Positions 54,401 to 64,000 of a stretch of DNA of 64,000 nt are shown piece by piece. A program made the position numbers and the translations under genes. Source of the stretch: Marinomonas ostreistagni. GTDB lineage: Bacteria; Pseudomonadota; Gammaproteobacteria; Pseudomonadales; Marinomonadaceae. The DNA lies in NCBI RefSeq assembly GCF_016888445.1, contig NZ_JAFEKF010000003.1, positions 124,001 through 188,000 on the forward strand, in the 5' to 3' direction. The notes under the pieces are model-generated. The model searched no databases, was not told the origin of the DNA, and worked only from the letters and a program-made list of their open reading frames with translations. Numbering within the stretch: position 1 is the stretch's first letter; the number at the start of each line of letters is the position of its first letter.

Positions 54401-55046
54401 GGTTAAACAAGAAGCAGCAACTGTATCGTACATGGAACAGTTGGCTGATGCTTCAATCCAAGGCCAGTCGCCACTGTTTCACGCTGACCTAGCAACAGTT
54501 GCTAAGAGCGGTCCTAAAACAGGTGGTGTTACATTCAAAGAAGAAGCGTTGATGGGTCACATCACACTTCGTTTGAATGCAGAAAACGCTGACCAGTTGA
54601 AAGCAGCAGAAAAAGCGTTGGGTGTGGCTCTGCCAACTCAACCGCTAACATCTGTTGAGAAAGGTGATGTATCGGTTCGTTGGATTTCTCCAGACGAGTG
54701 GTTAGTTATCGTTCCTGGTCTAAAAACGTTCGAAGTAGAGTCAGCTCTACACAACGAACTAAGCGGCCACTACCAAGTAGTGAACGTAAGCGGCGGTTGG
54801 ACGATCTACAAGCTATCTGGCGCCAACGTATTGGACGTACTGAAAAAATCTACTATCGTAGATGTACACCCAAGCGTGTTCCCAGTAGGCAAAGTTGTTT
54901 CAACTGCCTTCGCGAAGAGCTCAGCGATCATTCGCCGCTCTGGTGAAAGCGAATTCGAATTGGTAGTCCGCCGCAGCTTTGCTGACTACCTATGGCTATG
55001 GATTCAAGACGCAAGTCGTGAATTCGGCCTAGTTGTCGAAGCGTAA
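54393..55046 (+). CDS. soxG: Sarcosine oxidase gamma subunit
   Basis: 217-aa gamma subunit, GcvT-like but shorter. WISPDEWLVIVPG and VNVSGGWTIYKLSGANVLDVL are conserved, as is the C-terminal FADYLWLWIQDASREFGL. It completes the alpha-beta-gamma-delta enzyme. Start overlaps soxA by 8 nt. A terminator follows. Confidence 0.95.
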   Translation: MSEVKQEAATVSYMEQLADASIQGQSPLFHADLATVAKSGPKTGGVTFKEEALMGHITLRLNAENADQLKAAEKALGVALPTQPLTSVEKGDVSVRWISPDEWLVIVPGLKTFEVESALHNELSGHYQVVNVSGGWTIYKLSGANVLDVLKKSTIVDVHPSVFPVGKVVSTAFAKSSAIIRRSGESEFELVVRRSFADYLWLWIQDASREFGLVVEA

Positions 55047-55060
55047 TACTGCCCCACAAT

Positions 55061-55087
55061 AGGCCGACCATTCTGGTCGGCCTTTTT
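55061..55087 (+). terminator. Terminator after soxG
   Basis: AGGCCGACCA / TGGTCGGCCT 10-bp perfect stem with a 3-nt loop, then T residues. It lies 14 nt after soxG and 21 nt before purU, so purU expression may depend on read-through or its own promoter. Confidence 0.9.
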
Positions 55088-55107
55088 ATTTCCAAAGAGA
55101 ACTTCCT

Positions 55108-55974
55108 ATGAAAGCAACTACAAAACCATGGATTTTCACTGCCAGCTGCCCAAGTGTTCTTGGCACTGTGGATGTCGTAACTCGTTACATGGCTGAAACC
55201 GGCAACTACATTGACGAAATCCATTCTTTTGACGATCGCGAAGCCAATCGTTTTTTCATCCGTGTTGAGTTTTACCCTCAATCAGCGGATTTTACTGCTG
55301 AAGAGTTCAAAGCTGAATTCGCGTCTCGTGCTAAGCAGTTTGAAATGGACTGGGAACTCACCCCACCAAACCATCGCCCTCGTGTTGCAATCATGGTGTC
55401 AAAGTACGATCACTGTCTAAACGATCTACTTTACCGCTACCGTACAGGTCAGCTAAATATTGAAGTACCGGTGATTATCTCTAACCACCCAGATTTAGAG
55501 TCATTGGCTGAGTGGCATAACATCCCTTACTACCACTTGCCGATCACTGCAGAGACAAAGCAAGAGCAAGAAGCAAAGGTTCGTGAATTAATCGAACAGT
55601 ACGATGCTGAGCTTGTGGTACTAGCCCGTTACATGCAGGTATTGTCATCAGAAATGTGTCAGTATCTAGATGGTCGTGCGATCAACATTCACCACTCATT
55701 GCTACCAGGCTTTAAGGGCGCACGTCCTTACCACCAAGCATGGGAGAAAGGTGTGAAAATGGTCGGTGCTACGGCACACTACGTGAACGATGACCTTGAT
55801 GAAGGCCCAATCATCGCACAAGGCATCCAGACAGTAGATCACGCTCACTACCCAGAAGACTTGGTTGCTAAAGGCCAAGACATTGAACGTGTTACCTTGT
55901 TCAATGCGATTAAATGCCACGTTGAAAAGCGCGTCTTCCTAAATGGTAAACGCACTGTAGTATTTGGTCGTTAG
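55108..55974 (+). CDS. purU: Formyltetrahydrofolate deformylase
   Basis: 288-aa enzyme hydrolysing 10-formyl-THF to formate and THF. N-terminal ACT domain (about 8-85), then a formyltransferase fold: VAIMVSKYDHCLNDLLYRY, VISNHPDLESLA, IPYYHLPI, ARYMQVLS and HHSLLPGFKGARPYHQAW with the catalytic His and Asp neighbours. It would balance the folate pool against one-carbon units released by sarcosine oxidation. Placed directly after soxG. Confidence 0.97.
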   Translation: MKATTKPWIFTASCPSVLGTVDVVTRYMAETGNYIDEIHSFDDREANRFFIRVEFYPQSADFTAEEFKAEFASRAKQFEMDWELTPPNHRPRVAIMVSKYDHCLNDLLYRYRTGQLNIEVPVIISNHPDLESLAEWHNIPYYHLPITAETKQEQEAKVRELIEQYDAELVVLARYMQVLSSEMCQYLDGRAINIHHSLLPGFKGARPYHQAWEKGVKMVGATAHYVNDDLDEGPIIAQGIQTVDHAHYPEDLVAKGQDIERVTLFNAIKCHVEKRVFLNGKRTVVFGR

Positions 55975-56042
55975 AATAACGTCGCTAAACGTTTACTATT
56001 CTGGTTATCCCTCCATTTAACCATGTCGTTTATAGCCAAAAT

Positions 56043-56075
56043 GTAGTCGAGGCCGTTGCCTCGGCTACTTTTTTT
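56043..56075 (+). terminator. Terminator after purU
   Basis: 11-bp stem GTAGTCGAGGC / GCCTCGGCTAC with one T-G wobble, 4-nt loop and seven T residues, about 70 nt after the purU stop. Confidence 0.88.
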
Positions 56076-56131
56076 GGTAGCTATACTGTTGTTTGAATTC
56101 ATTTTCCGTTTAGGAAGCGTCTGGAGGCATT

Positions 56132-57511
56132 ATGTCTATCAGTGTTTTTGATCTCTTTAAAATCGGCATTGGTCCATCAAGTTCTCATACGGTCGGCCCG
56201 ATGGCCGCTGCGGCTGACTTTGTCGACGTACTCAGTGAGCGTGCGCTAACCAAAGACTGCGCGCGTATCAAGGTTGAGCTGTATGGTTCGTTAAGCGCTA
56301 CAGGCGTAGGTCACGGCACCGATAATGCTGTGGTAATGGGATTAATGGGCGAGCGTCCTAACACCATCAATCCAGAAGGGTTGGATGAGTGCATCGCTAA
56401 TCTGAAAGCTAGCAATCGTTTGTTGGTGGCGCCCGAGCATGAGATCGAATTCATTTGGAACCGTGATATGTTATTGCTTGAAGAAGCTTTACCTTATCAC
56501 CCAAATGCGATGCGTCTTTCTGCCTACGATGCATCAGAAAACGTGTTATATCAGAATACTTATTATTCTATCGGTGGCGGTTTTGTCATCGATGAGTCGC
56601 AAGCGACCGAAGATGCGCGCCTAGTGCCGAAAGTCGAAGTGCCCTATACCTTTAAAAATGCTGTCCAGCTATTGCAGTTGTGTAAGGACAATAACTTACG
56701 CATCAGTGAACTGATGATGGAAAATGAAAAAGTATGGCGTACAGAAGAAGAGGTGCGTGCAGGTCTCTTGGACATTTGGCGTGCGATGTACGACTGTATC
56801 CAAACAGGACTTGGTCGTGAAGGTAAACTGCCGGGCGGTTTGAATGTTCGTCGTCGAGCGAAAACGCTACATCAATCATTGATCAGTGCCACCACTCCCA
56901 ACATCATCAGCTCAACTTTGAGCGCGATGGACTGGGTCAACTTATATGCGTTGGCGGTCAATGAAGAAAACGCGGGTGGCGGTCGCATGGTAACGGCGCC
57001 GACTAACGGCGCTGCGGGTATTATTCCAGCGGTCTTGATGTACTACATGGAATTCATGCCAAACCCTAGTGAAGATCAAATAGTTGACTTCTTCCTAGCC
57101 GCAGCGGCCATCGGCGCTTTATGTAAGCTGAACGCATCGATTTCTGGTGCGGAAGTAGGTTGTCAGGGCGAAGTCGGTTCGGCTTGTGCTATGGCCGCAG
57201 CAGGACTTTGTGAAATCTTGGGCGGCACACCAGCGCAAGTGGAAAACGCCGCTGAAATCGGTCTTGAGCACAACCTTGGCTTAACGTGTGACCCCGTCGG
57301 CGGGTTGGTGCAAGTGCCTTGTATTGAGCGTAATGCCATTGCCGCGATGAAAGCCATCAATGCGACGCAAATGGCGCTGCGCGGTGACGGTGAGCACTTT
57401 ATCTCACTTGATAAAGTGATCCGCACCATGCGTGATACAGGTAAAGACATGCAAGACAAATACAAAGAAACCTCGCGTGGAGGTTTGGCGGTCAACGCCA
57501 TCGAGTGCTAA
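56132..57511 (+). CDS. sdaA: L-serine ammonia-lyase (iron-sulfur)
   Basis: 459-aa single-chain L-serine dehydratase making pyruvate and ammonia. [40 protein letters not shown], the Cys-containing [20 protein letters not shown] and [16 protein letters not shown] give the 4Fe-4S ligands. CTGGAGG precedes the ATG. The location downstream of sox-purU fits removal of serine built from glycine and one-carbon units. Confidence 0.97.
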   Translation: MSISVFDLFKIGIGPSSSHTVGPMAAAADFVDVLSERALTKDCARIKVELYGSLSATGVGHGTDNAVVMGLMGERPNTINPEGLDECIANLKASNRLLVAPEHEIEFIWNRDMLLLEEALPYHPNAMRLSAYDASENVLYQNTYYSIGGGFVIDESQATEDARLVPKVEVPYTFKNAVQLLQLCKDNNLRISELMMENEKVWRTEEEVRAGLLDIWRAMYDCIQTGLGREGKLPGGLNVRRRAKTLHQSLISATTPNIISSTLSAMDWVNLYALAVNEENAGGGRMVTAPTNGAAGIIPAVLMYYMEFMPNPSEDQIVDFFLAAAAIGALCKLNASISGAEVGCQGEVGSACAMAAAGLCEILGGTPAQVENAAEIGLEHNLGLTCDPVGGLVQVPCIERNAIAAMKAINATQMALRGDGEHFISLDKVIRTMRDTGKDMQDKYKETSRGGLAVNAIEC

Positions 57512-57527
57512 TCCTCTGACAGGGATT

Positions 57528-57564
57528 AAAAAACCCCTTACGACAAGGTCGTAAGGGGTTTTTT
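57528..57564 (+). terminator. Terminator after sdaA
   Basis: Very strong 17-bp stem AAAAAACCCCTTACGAC / complement with a 3-nt loop and a T tail, 16 nt after the stop. Confidence 0.95.
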
Positions 57565-57697
57565 TATGTCCGGACAATAGTCTCGCACCAATCTGTCAGT
57601 GTAATTAGCGCTAAATGTTATTGCAGAAATACCCCCTAAATACGACTCTTTAACTGTATATGACGTTTATTGTTATCAGAATCTGAGGGTAGCGATT

Positions 57698-58447
57698 ATG
57701 AAGATATTGGTCGGAGTCAAACGCGTAATCGATTACAACGTAAAGGTACGCGTCAAATCGGATAACAGCGATGTGGATTTAAGCAACACAAAAATGGCCA
57801 TTAATCCATTTTGTGAGATAGCGGTTGAAGAAGCCATTCGCCTTAAAGAAGCCGGTATTGCCGACGAGGTGATTGCCGTGAGTGTGGGCAGCAATGCTAG
57901 CCAAGAGCAGCTGCGTACGGCTTTGGCATTGGGAGCAGATCGCGCCATTTTGGTTGAAACGGAGGGGGTTGTAGAGCCGCTGAACGTTGCCAAGGCGCTG
58001 GCGCAAATTATGGCCCAAGAGTCGCCGGACCTAGTGATTCTAGGCAAACAATCCATCGACTCTGATAACAACCAAGTTGGGCAAATGTTGGCGGCGTTGA
58101 CGCAGCGCCCACAAGGTACCTTTGCTTCTAAGGTATCGATAGCAGATGGTTCGGTCAGTGTGACTCGCGAAATCGATGGTGGCTTGCGCACGGTAAAACT
58201 GACGATGCCAGCCATTGTGACCACCGATTTGCGACTGAACGAACCACGCTTTGCTAAGCTACCTGACATTATGAAGGCCAAGAAAAAGCCGCTCGATACC
58301 ACTACTTTTGAGCAGCTTGGCGTAACCCCTAAGCAGCATATTCAGCTTGATAAAGTAGAAGCACCGGCCGCCCGCCAAGGTGGTATCAAAGTAAGCTCGG
58401 TAGATGAGTTGATCGAGAAACTGAAAGACGAAGCGAAGGTGATCTAA
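57698..58447 (+). CDS. etfB: Electron transfer flavoprotein beta subunit
   Basis: 249-aa subunit holding [57 protein letters not shown], and the recognition loop region [17 protein letters not shown] are all as expected. With EtfA it carries electrons from acyl-CoA and methylated-amine dehydrogenases to ETF-QO. The stop overlaps the etfA ATG (TAATG). Confidence 0.97.
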   Translation: MKILVGVKRVIDYNVKVRVKSDNSDVDLSNTKMAINPFCEIAVEEAIRLKEAGIADEVIAVSVGSNASQEQLRTALALGADRAILVETEGVVEPLNVAKALAQIMAQESPDLVILGKQSIDSDNNQVGQMLAALTQRPQGTFASKVSIADGSVSVTREIDGGLRTVKLTMPAIVTTDLRLNEPRFAKLPDIMKAKKKPLDTTTFEQLGVTPKQHIQLDKVEAPAARQGGIKVSSVDELIEKLKDEAKVI

Positions 58448-59376
58448 TGACGACTTTACTGATTGCGGAACACAATGGCTTAGAATTAACGTCTGCCACC
58501 TTGAGTGCTTTAACCGCAGCACGACAGTTGGGTGGTGACATCACACTGCTGGTTGCAGGCGACAATGCCCAAGCGGCCGCAGAGCAAGGTGCTCAGTGCG
58601 ATGGCGTCAGTAAGGTCTTATTAGCCCAAGACGCTAGCTTAGCGCATGATTTAGCCGAAAATTTAAGTGCTCTGATTATGGCAATAGCCGATGGTTTTTC
58701 TCATATCATGGCGCCTGCCAATTCGGTGAGTAAAGAGACCTTACCGAGAGTGGCTGCGCTGTTGGATGTGGGGCAGTTATCCGACATTACGGCGGTATTA
58801 AGTGACGACCAGTTTCAGCGCCCCATTTATGCCGGCAATGCGATTGCCACAGTCACTTCTCACGATGCAGTGAAAGTCATCACGGTGCGTGCGGCGGCGT
58901 TCGATAAAGCTTCTCTATCAAGGGGGACGGCCAGTATCGAGACGGTAGAGGTGCCAGCTGATACGGCCCTTTCTAGCTGGGTAAACGACGAGCTTACTGA
59001 GTCAGAGCGTCCCGAGCTGACCGCTGCAGAGCGTATTGTTTCGGGTGGTCGCGGGGTCGGCAGTGGAGAGAACTTCGCCTTATTAGAAGCGTTGGCCGAT
59101 AAGCTCGGTGCGGCGGTGGGGGCCTCTCGAGCCGCCGTTGACTCAGGCTTTGTGGCCAATGATATGCAGGTTGGTCAAACCGGTAAAATCGTGGCGCCAG
59201 ATCTGTATATGGCATTCGGTATTTCAGGGGCGATCCAGCATTTGGCAGGGATGAAAGACTCTAAAGTTATCGTTGCAGTTAATAAAGACGAAGATGCGCC
59301 TATTTTTCAGGTGGCTGATTATGGCTTAGTCGCCGACCTATTTGATGTGTTACCCGAGTTGACCGAAAAATTATAA
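58447..59376 (+). CDS. etfA: Electron transfer flavoprotein alpha subunit
   Basis: 309-aa FAD-binding subunit. Signature near the C terminus: [46 protein letters not shown] and [22 protein letters not shown]. Length is normal. ETF-QO follows 25 nt downstream. Confidence 0.97.
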   Translation: MTTLLIAEHNGLELTSATLSALTAARQLGGDITLLVAGDNAQAAAEQGAQCDGVSKVLLAQDASLAHDLAENLSALIMAIADGFSHIMAPANSVSKETLPRVAALLDVGQLSDITAVLSDDQFQRPIYAGNAIATVTSHDAVKVITVRAAAFDKASLSRGTASIETVEVPADTALSSWVNDELTESERPELTAAERIVSGGRGVGSGENFALLEALADKLGAAVGASRAAVDSGFVANDMQVGQTGKIVAPDLYMAFGISGAIQHLAGMKDSKVIVAVNKDEDAPIFQVADYGLVADLFDVLPELTEKL

Positions 59377-59401
59377 CAAACACCAACAGAGGAGTGCGGT
59401 C

Positions 59402-61027
59402 ATGCGTGAATCGATGGAATTTGATGTCGTTATCGTTGGGGCGGGGCCTGCGGGGCTGGCCACGGCGATCCGCTTAAAGCAACTCGACGCGGATCTGAAT
59501 GTGTGCGTGTTGGAAAAAGGGTCGGAAGTAGGCGCACACATTTTATCTGGCGCGGTGTTAGAGCCACGAGCGCTTAATGAATTGTTGCCTGACTGGCAAG
59601 CTTTGGGCGCGCCACTCAATACGCCCGTGACACAAGATCGCGTTTACCTGCTCAAAGAAGGCGAGATCGGTAAACAAATCCCGCATGGGTTGCTGCCTCG
59701 CTCGCTAAAAAATGATGGCAATTATGTAATCAGTCTAGGTAACTTATGTCGCTGGTTGGGCCAACAAGCGGAACAGTTAGGCGTGGATGTATTTCCAGGG
59801 TTTGCTGTGGCAGAGGTGCTTTATCACGAGGATGGCAGCGTTAAAGGCGTTGCTACAGGGGATATGGGCGTATCCGCTAAAGGCCAGCAGCTGGCAACGT
59901 ATACTGAAGGCATGGAGCTACATGCCACCTATACTGTCTTCTCGGAAGGTTGTCGCGGCCATCTTGGTAAACAACTGATCGACAAATTTGATCTCGCCCA
60001 AGGTTGCGATGCCCAGCATTATGCGATCGGCATCAAGGAGCTATGGCAGATTGATCCTGAAAAACACGAGCCTGGTTTAGTCTTACACGGCAGTGGTTGG
60101 CCGTTAGAAGAGGCCAGTGGTGGATTCTTTTTATACCACGGTGATAACCACCAAGTTGCCGTCGGGTTGATCGTTGATTTGAATTATCAAAATCCTTGGC
60201 TGAGCCCTTATGAAGAGTTTCAGCGTATGAAGCATCATCCGCTGTTTAAGCAATATTTAGACGGTGCCGAGCGCATCTCTTATGGTGCTCGGGCCATCAC
60301 CAAAGGGGGCTGGAATGCTTTGCCGAGTATGACCATGCCAGGTGCCTTAATTATAGGCTGTGATGCGGGCACGTTAAATGTCGCCAAGATCAAAGGTACG
60401 CACACGGCAATGAAGTCCGGGATGTTGGCTGCAGAGGCCATTCACAGTGTACGTGCTGAGCCTGCGTCGAAGCTTGAGCAGACGTTTGCCGATTTATTTG
60501 ACCAGTCGTGGTTAAAAGAAGAGCTGTTTGGCAGTCGTAACTTTGCTCCAGCAATGCACAAGTTTGGCTCTTTTTGGGGCGGAGCCTACAACTTTATCGA
60601 ACAAAACTTGTTAGGTGGTAAAAGCCCGTTTACCTTGCATGACGATACGCCAGATTACGCGCAAATGCAGACGATTGATCAGTTTACCAAGATTCGTTAC
60701 CCCAAACCGGATGGTAAATTGAGCTTTGACCGCTTGTCATCGGTGTTTTTGTCCAATACTAATCACGAAGAAGATCAGCCTTGTCACTTAGTGTTAGCTG
60801 ACGAGAGTATCCCAACGGGCAGCAATTTATCGGACTATGCAGAGCCTGCCCAGCGTTATTGTCCGGCTGGTGTGTACGAAATTGTTGAAGGCGATGAAGG
60901 CCCTAAATTTGTGATCAATGCGCAGAACTGCGTGCACTGTAAAACCTGTGATATTAAGGATCCTGCGCAAAATATTACTTGGGTGACACCAGAAGGAACA
61001 GGCGGGCCGAACTATCCGAATATGTAG
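59402..61027 (+). CDS. Electron transfer flavoprotein-ubiquinone oxidoreductase
   Basis: 541-aa membrane-associated protein passing electrons from ETF to ubiquinone. FAD motif VVIVGAGPAGLATAIRL, VLEKGSEVGAHILSGAVLEP, GCDAGTLNVAKIKGTH, and the C-terminal 4Fe-4S site NCVHCKTCDIKDP close to GTGGPNYPNM. GAGGAG precedes the ATG. It forms a complete etfB-etfA-ETF-QO unit, suited to draining electrons from dimethylglycine or acyl-CoA dehydrogenases encoded elsewhere. Confidence 0.97.
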   Translation: MRESMEFDVVIVGAGPAGLATAIRLKQLDADLNVCVLEKGSEVGAHILSGAVLEPRALNELLPDWQALGAPLNTPVTQDRVYLLKEGEIGKQIPHGLLPRSLKNDGNYVISLGNLCRWLGQQAEQLGVDVFPGFAVAEVLYHEDGSVKGVATGDMGVSAKGQQLATYTEGMELHATYTVFSEGCRGHLGKQLIDKFDLAQGCDAQHYAIGIKELWQIDPEKHEPGLVLHGSGWPLEEASGGFFLYHGDNHQVAVGLIVDLNYQNPWLSPYEEFQRMKHHPLFKQYLDGAERISYGARAITKGGWNALPSMTMPGALIIGCDAGTLNVAKIKGTHTAMKSGMLAAEAIHSVRAEPASKLEQTFADLFDQSWLKEELFGSRNFAPAMHKFGSFWGGAYNFIEQNLLGGKSPFTLHDDTPDYAQMQTIDQFTKIRYPKPDGKLSFDRLSSVFLSNTNHEEDQPCHLVLADESIPTGSNLSDYAEPAQRYCPAGVYEIVEGDEGPKFVINAQNCVHCKTCDIKDPAQNITWVTPEGTGGPNYPNM

Positions 61028-61065
61028 CGGTCTAATCCCATGAATCGTTTTCTTTGTATGTTGAT

Positions 61066-61091
61066 AGCCAGCCTTGTGCTGGCTTTTTTTT
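61066..61091 (+). terminator. Terminator after the ETF-QO gene
   Basis: 7-bp stem AGCCAGC / GCTGGCT with a 5-nt loop and seven or eight T residues, 38 nt after the stop. Confidence 0.85.
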
Positions 61092-61231
61092 GTCTGCGCG
61101 AGTAGCACAAGTAACATAGAGAGGAACAATGACACACTATGCGTTACATATTAGAACAAGAGTGATAAGGTCTGATAAACAAATTTGCGCTACGCTAAAT
61201 CATATAAGTTACAGTTGAGCTGCCTTCCCTA

Positions 61232-64000
61232 ATGACTTGGTTGTCTAATTTTTTTGTTACCGATCTTTCCTCTGCGACCTTGATTCAAGGTCACTACGAT
61301 CCTTTTTTGGTTGTGCTATCAGTGTTAATTGCCAGTAGCGCATCTTTCTTTGCCTTGAGGCTCGCCGAAACCGCGCGTCATATTGAAAACGAGCAGCATC
61401 GACGTATCGCGATGGTCACTGGAGCAGTGATTTTAGGCGGTGGTATTTGGAGTATGCATTTTGTCGGCATGCTGGCGTTTAATATGCCTCATCAGATCGA
61501 TTACGATTTACTGCTCACGATTGTTTCTTTAGTACCAGCCTTTATCGCCAGTTTAAGCGTATTGAAATCGCTCATACGTGAAAGAGACTCGCTTAAAGTT
61601 ATTATAAAAAATAGTTTAATTGTCGGCGCTGGTATTGGGGGTATGCATTATATTGGCATGGCCGCCATCGATATGAATCTGAGCTTGCGCTATAACCCTT
61701 ATCTGTTTGCCATGTCGATCTTTGTCGCGGTGACCTTAGCTGGAGTGGCACTGTTGGCACGCCGTGCCATGAAGCAAGCGTTTCCCAATATGCCGACCAT
61801 ACGTATCAAAATGATCATTGCCAGCATTATGGGGATGGCGATTTCTGGTATGCATTACACGGGGATGTCGGCGGCCTATTTTATACAAGAGGCGGGTAAT
61901 TCAGTGCCGTTGCGGCCCCTAGAAGATAACTCGGAGCTTGCTTATGCCGTGTCAATTTTCTCATTTTTGATTTTTATCTTGGCTTTGAATGTCAGCTCGC
62001 AACTGCGCTATCGCCAATTATTAATGGAGCGCACGGCAAGTGAGGCGCGCAATCAAGCGATTTTGAATACTGCCACAGACGCAGTATTTACTTTAAATAG
62101 CCGTGGCATCATTCAAGAATTCAATGCTGCAGCAGAACAGATTTTTGGCTGGCCTGAAGCACAAATCAAAAACCAATCCGTACGTGTTTTATTCCCCAAT
62201 GAAGCTGATCCACAATATGACGGCTTTTTGGTGGAGTATTTTGCGTCAGGGCAGCAGGAAATCGTTGGCCGTAGTAAAGAAATCTTAGCGTGTCATCGCA
62301 ACGGTGACACCTTTCCTATTCAGTTAGGCGTAGGGCGCATTAACTTACCGAGTGGCGAGTTACTGTATGTAGGCTTTGCCTCAGATATATCTGAGCGTAA
62401 GAACATGCAGGCGCGGATCAGTAAAAGCGAAGAGCGCTTAAGCTCGTTGATACGCAATATTCCAGGCGTATCGTTTCGCTGCTTGTTAGATGAGAATTGG
62501 ACGCCGCTGTTTTTGTCAGAGGCTATTTATGAACTCAATGGCTACCATGCGGAAGACTACTTATCTGGGCGTTTAAGTTTTGGCTCTTGGGTGCATGAAG
62601 ATGACATCGAGCGCGTGATCGCTTTTTTTGAAGAGGCCGTAGGAACGAAAGACGCCTATGAGATCGAATACCGTGTGATCCATAAGCTTGGGCACCTTAT
62701 CTGGGTGCTAGAAAGCGGTACCATTGTCTATGATGAAGCGCGGCAAGCCAAATGGTTAGATGGCGTTATGCTCGATATTACCTCACGTAAAAATATGGAG
62801 CAGGAACTTCGAGAAGCGAAGCGTAAAGCAGAGGAAGCGGCGGAAGCCAAAGCATCATTCTTGGCCAATATGAGTCACGAAATTCGTACCCCGATGAACT
62901 CGATTATCGGCTTTAGTGATATTTTGCTGGATTCGGATTTACCTGCAGATAACCGCAAACACTTGCAGACCATAAGTCAGTCGGCTCGCTCTTTACTGCA
63001 TCTGCTTAATGATATTTTAGACAGTGCCAAGCTTGATAAACAAAAACTCGAACTAGAAATCGTACCTTTTAAAGTGTCTACCTGTGTTGATACGGTGATC
63101 TCGACGCTGTGGCTACAAGCCAGAAACAAAGGCTTAGCACTGAACCTTAAAGTAAGCTCAGATTTACCCGCAGCACTTTGGGGTGCAGAAGATCGTATCC
63201 GCCAAGTACTGATGAATCTAGTAGGGAACGCCATTAAATTTACCGAGACGGGGGCGGTGGAACTTGAGGTAAGTCCGATCTCTGAGCGCTCTGACTGGGT
63301 GCGTTTTAGTGTGCAAGACACGGGGATTGGTATTGCGGCTGATCGTTTAGAAACCGTATTTGAAGCCTTTACTCAAGCAGACGCTTCAATGAGTCGGCGC
63401 TTTGGCGGCACCGGATTAGGAACCTCGATTTCCAAGCAATTGGTAGAGTTAATGGGGGGCACAATCCATGTAAGCAGTCAGGTAGGAAAAGGCAGTTGTT
63501 TCTACTTTGACTTACCCCTCAAAGAAGCGCCTGAACAAGAAGTAGAACATAGCCATAGTGTGCTGCAGTTACCGCCGCTAAGTGTGTTGATTGCTGACGA
63601 TATCGAAGAAAATATTACGCTTTTGAAAATCTTGCTGAGTCGTCAAGGACATAGCGTATGGGTGGCTAAGGATGGTGTAGAAGCGGTATCAGTGTGTAAC
63701 GCTAAGCGTCCAGATGTTGTGCTGATGGACATACAAATGCCAAATATGGATGGCCTTGAAGCATGTCGACAAATCAGGTCCTATGAGCAGCTCCATGAGC
63801 TTAAGCCAGTGCCAGTTATCGCTTTAACGGCCAGCGTACTGCTTGAAGATCGTCTTGAGGCACAGCAAGCCGGGATGACTGGGTTTGCTAATAAACCGGT
63901 AGATATGGCGTTACTGACCCAAGAGATGGCCAGAGTATTGGAATTGGACTCGAGTACTTTGCTCAGCGCACAGCAGCAGGCACCGGATACAGGTTATCGT
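61232..64000 (+). CDS. MHYT-PAS hybrid sensor histidine kinase (3'-truncated)
   Basis: Open through the window end: 923 codons with no stop. An N-terminal MHYT domain spans seven likely membrane helices; its three motifs are MHFVGM (75-80), MHYIGM (138-143) and MHYTGM (207-212), thought to bind a metal and sense a gas such as oxygen or NO. Two PAS domains follow (about 275-395 and 400-525), then a coiled coil, HisKA with [11 protein letters not shown] (His549), and HATPase with [17 protein letters not shown] and [10 protein letters not shown] receiver domain has phospho-acceptor D833 in VVLMDIQMP and the conserved Lys in ANKPVD. A further Hpt domain may lie beyond the window. Confidence 0.92.
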   Translation, partial: MTWLSNFFVTDLSSATLIQGHYDPFLVVLSVLIASSASFFALRLAETARHIENEQHRRIAMVTGAVILGGGIWSMHFVGMLAFNMPHQIDYDLLLTIVSLVPAFIASLSVLKSLIRERDSLKVIIKNSLIVGAGIGGMHYIGMAAIDMNLSLRYNPYLFAMSIFVAVTLAGVALLARRAMKQAFPNMPTIRIKMIIASIMGMAISGMHYTGMSAAYFIQEAGNSVPLRPLEDNSELAYAVSIFSFLIFILALNVSSQLRYRQLLMERTASEARNQAILNTATDAVFTLNSRGIIQEFNAAAEQIFGWPEAQIKNQSVRVLFPNEADPQYDGFLVEYFASGQQEIVGRSKEILACHRNGDTFPIQLGVGRINLPSGELLYVGFASDISERKNMQARISKSEERLSSLIRNIPGVSFRCLLDENWTPLFLSEAIYELNGYHAEDYLSGRLSFGSWVHEDDIERVIAFFEEAVGTKDAYEIEYRVIHKLGHLIWVLESGTIVYDEARQAKWLDGVMLDITSRKNMEQELREAKRKAEEAAEAKASFLANMSHEIRTPMNSIIGFSDILLDSDLPADNRKHLQTISQSARSLLHLLNDILDSAKLDKQKLELEIVPFKVSTCVDTVISTLWLQARNKGLALNLKVSSDLPAALWGAEDRIRQVLMNLVGNAIKFTETGAVELEVSPISERSDWVRFSVQDTGIGIAADRLETVFEAFTQADASMSRRFGGTGLGTSISKQLVELMGGTIHVSSQVGKGSCFYFDLPLKEAPEQEVEHSHSVLQLPPLSVLIADDIEENITLLKILLSRQGHSVWVAKDGVEAVSVCNAKRPDVVLMDIQMPNMDGLEACRQIRSYEQLHELKPVPVIALTASVLLEDRLEAQQAGMTGFANKPVDMALLTQEMARVLELDSSTLLSAQQQAPDTGYR

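Noticed and set aside
55047..55107. purU as an unconditional part of the soxBDAG operon
   Set aside because: A strong terminator lies between soxG and purU, so simple cotranscription is not supported although the functions are linked.
1..64000. tRNA genes, CRISPR arrays, insertion sequences or prophage genes
   Set aside because: No T-loop/anticodon patterns, regular direct repeats, transposase or integrase-like proteins, or phage structural genes were found on either strand.

Overview
The window reads as a chromosomal segment from a marine gammaproteobacterium. The order tsaD / rpsU-yqeY-dnaG-rpoD, lptD-surA-pdxA-rsmA-apaG-apaH-glpE-cca, rpe-gph, trpGDC-osmC and soxBDAG-purU-sdaA, together with moderate GC content and many c-di-GMP and two-component genes, suggests the Oceanospirillales (Marinomonas-like). 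That placement is inference; no rRNA gene is present. I see no tRNA, insertion sequence, prophage or CRISPR array.

Layout. 1-7246: end of a PAS histidine kinase, an SDR oxidoreductase with a phosphoglycolate phosphatase, an FAD oxidoreductase, a DASS anion transporter and an exported metallo-beta-lactamase-fold hydrolase. 7441-11907: an FAD monooxygenase with an unusual N-terminal cysteine module, an acyl-CoA thioesterase whose start overlaps that of a divergent DUF3080 lipoprotein gene, a small unrecognised protein and a diguanylate cyclase. 12016-15128: glk-zwf-eda behind a near-consensus HexR operator (glucose entry to the Entner-Doudoroff pathway, without pgl or edd). 15312-24191: YjiH-type membrane protein, ElaA, a glutaredoxin-like protein, a DUF1232-GNAT fusion, a periplasmic binding protein paired with a GGDEF-EAL membrane protein, an FMN reductase and a PIN-PhoH protein.

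24554-31001 is the macromolecular synthesis locus (rpoD, dnaG, yqeY, rpsU, divergent tsaD-folB). 31014-39002 is the envelope and RNA-maintenance cluster (cca, glpE, apaH, apaG, rsmA, pdxA, surA, lptD). 39130-45002: djlA, a DUF3530 protein, rpe-gph, an MscS-type channel and mgtE. 45306-48194: trpG-trpD-trpC-osmC, with no trpE nearby.

48250-57511 is a sarcosine/glycine one-carbon module: a GlxA/AraC-type regulator, divergent soxB-soxD-soxA-soxG, purU and sdaA. Together these would take sarcosine to glycine plus a one-carbon unit, release formate from formyl-THF and deaminate serine to pyruvate. etfB-etfA and ETF-ubiquinone oxidoreductase follow (57698-61027) and can pass electrons from flavin dehydrogenases to the quinone pool. 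The window ends inside an MHYT-PAS hybrid histidine kinase.

The most interesting unexplained signal is the soxB leader (49655-49810). A 10-bp closing helix with one bulge encloses several short hairpins, and its 5' strand is also exactly complementary to the soxB ribosome-binding site. This is the layout of a translational riboswitch, and I could not match it to a known class.
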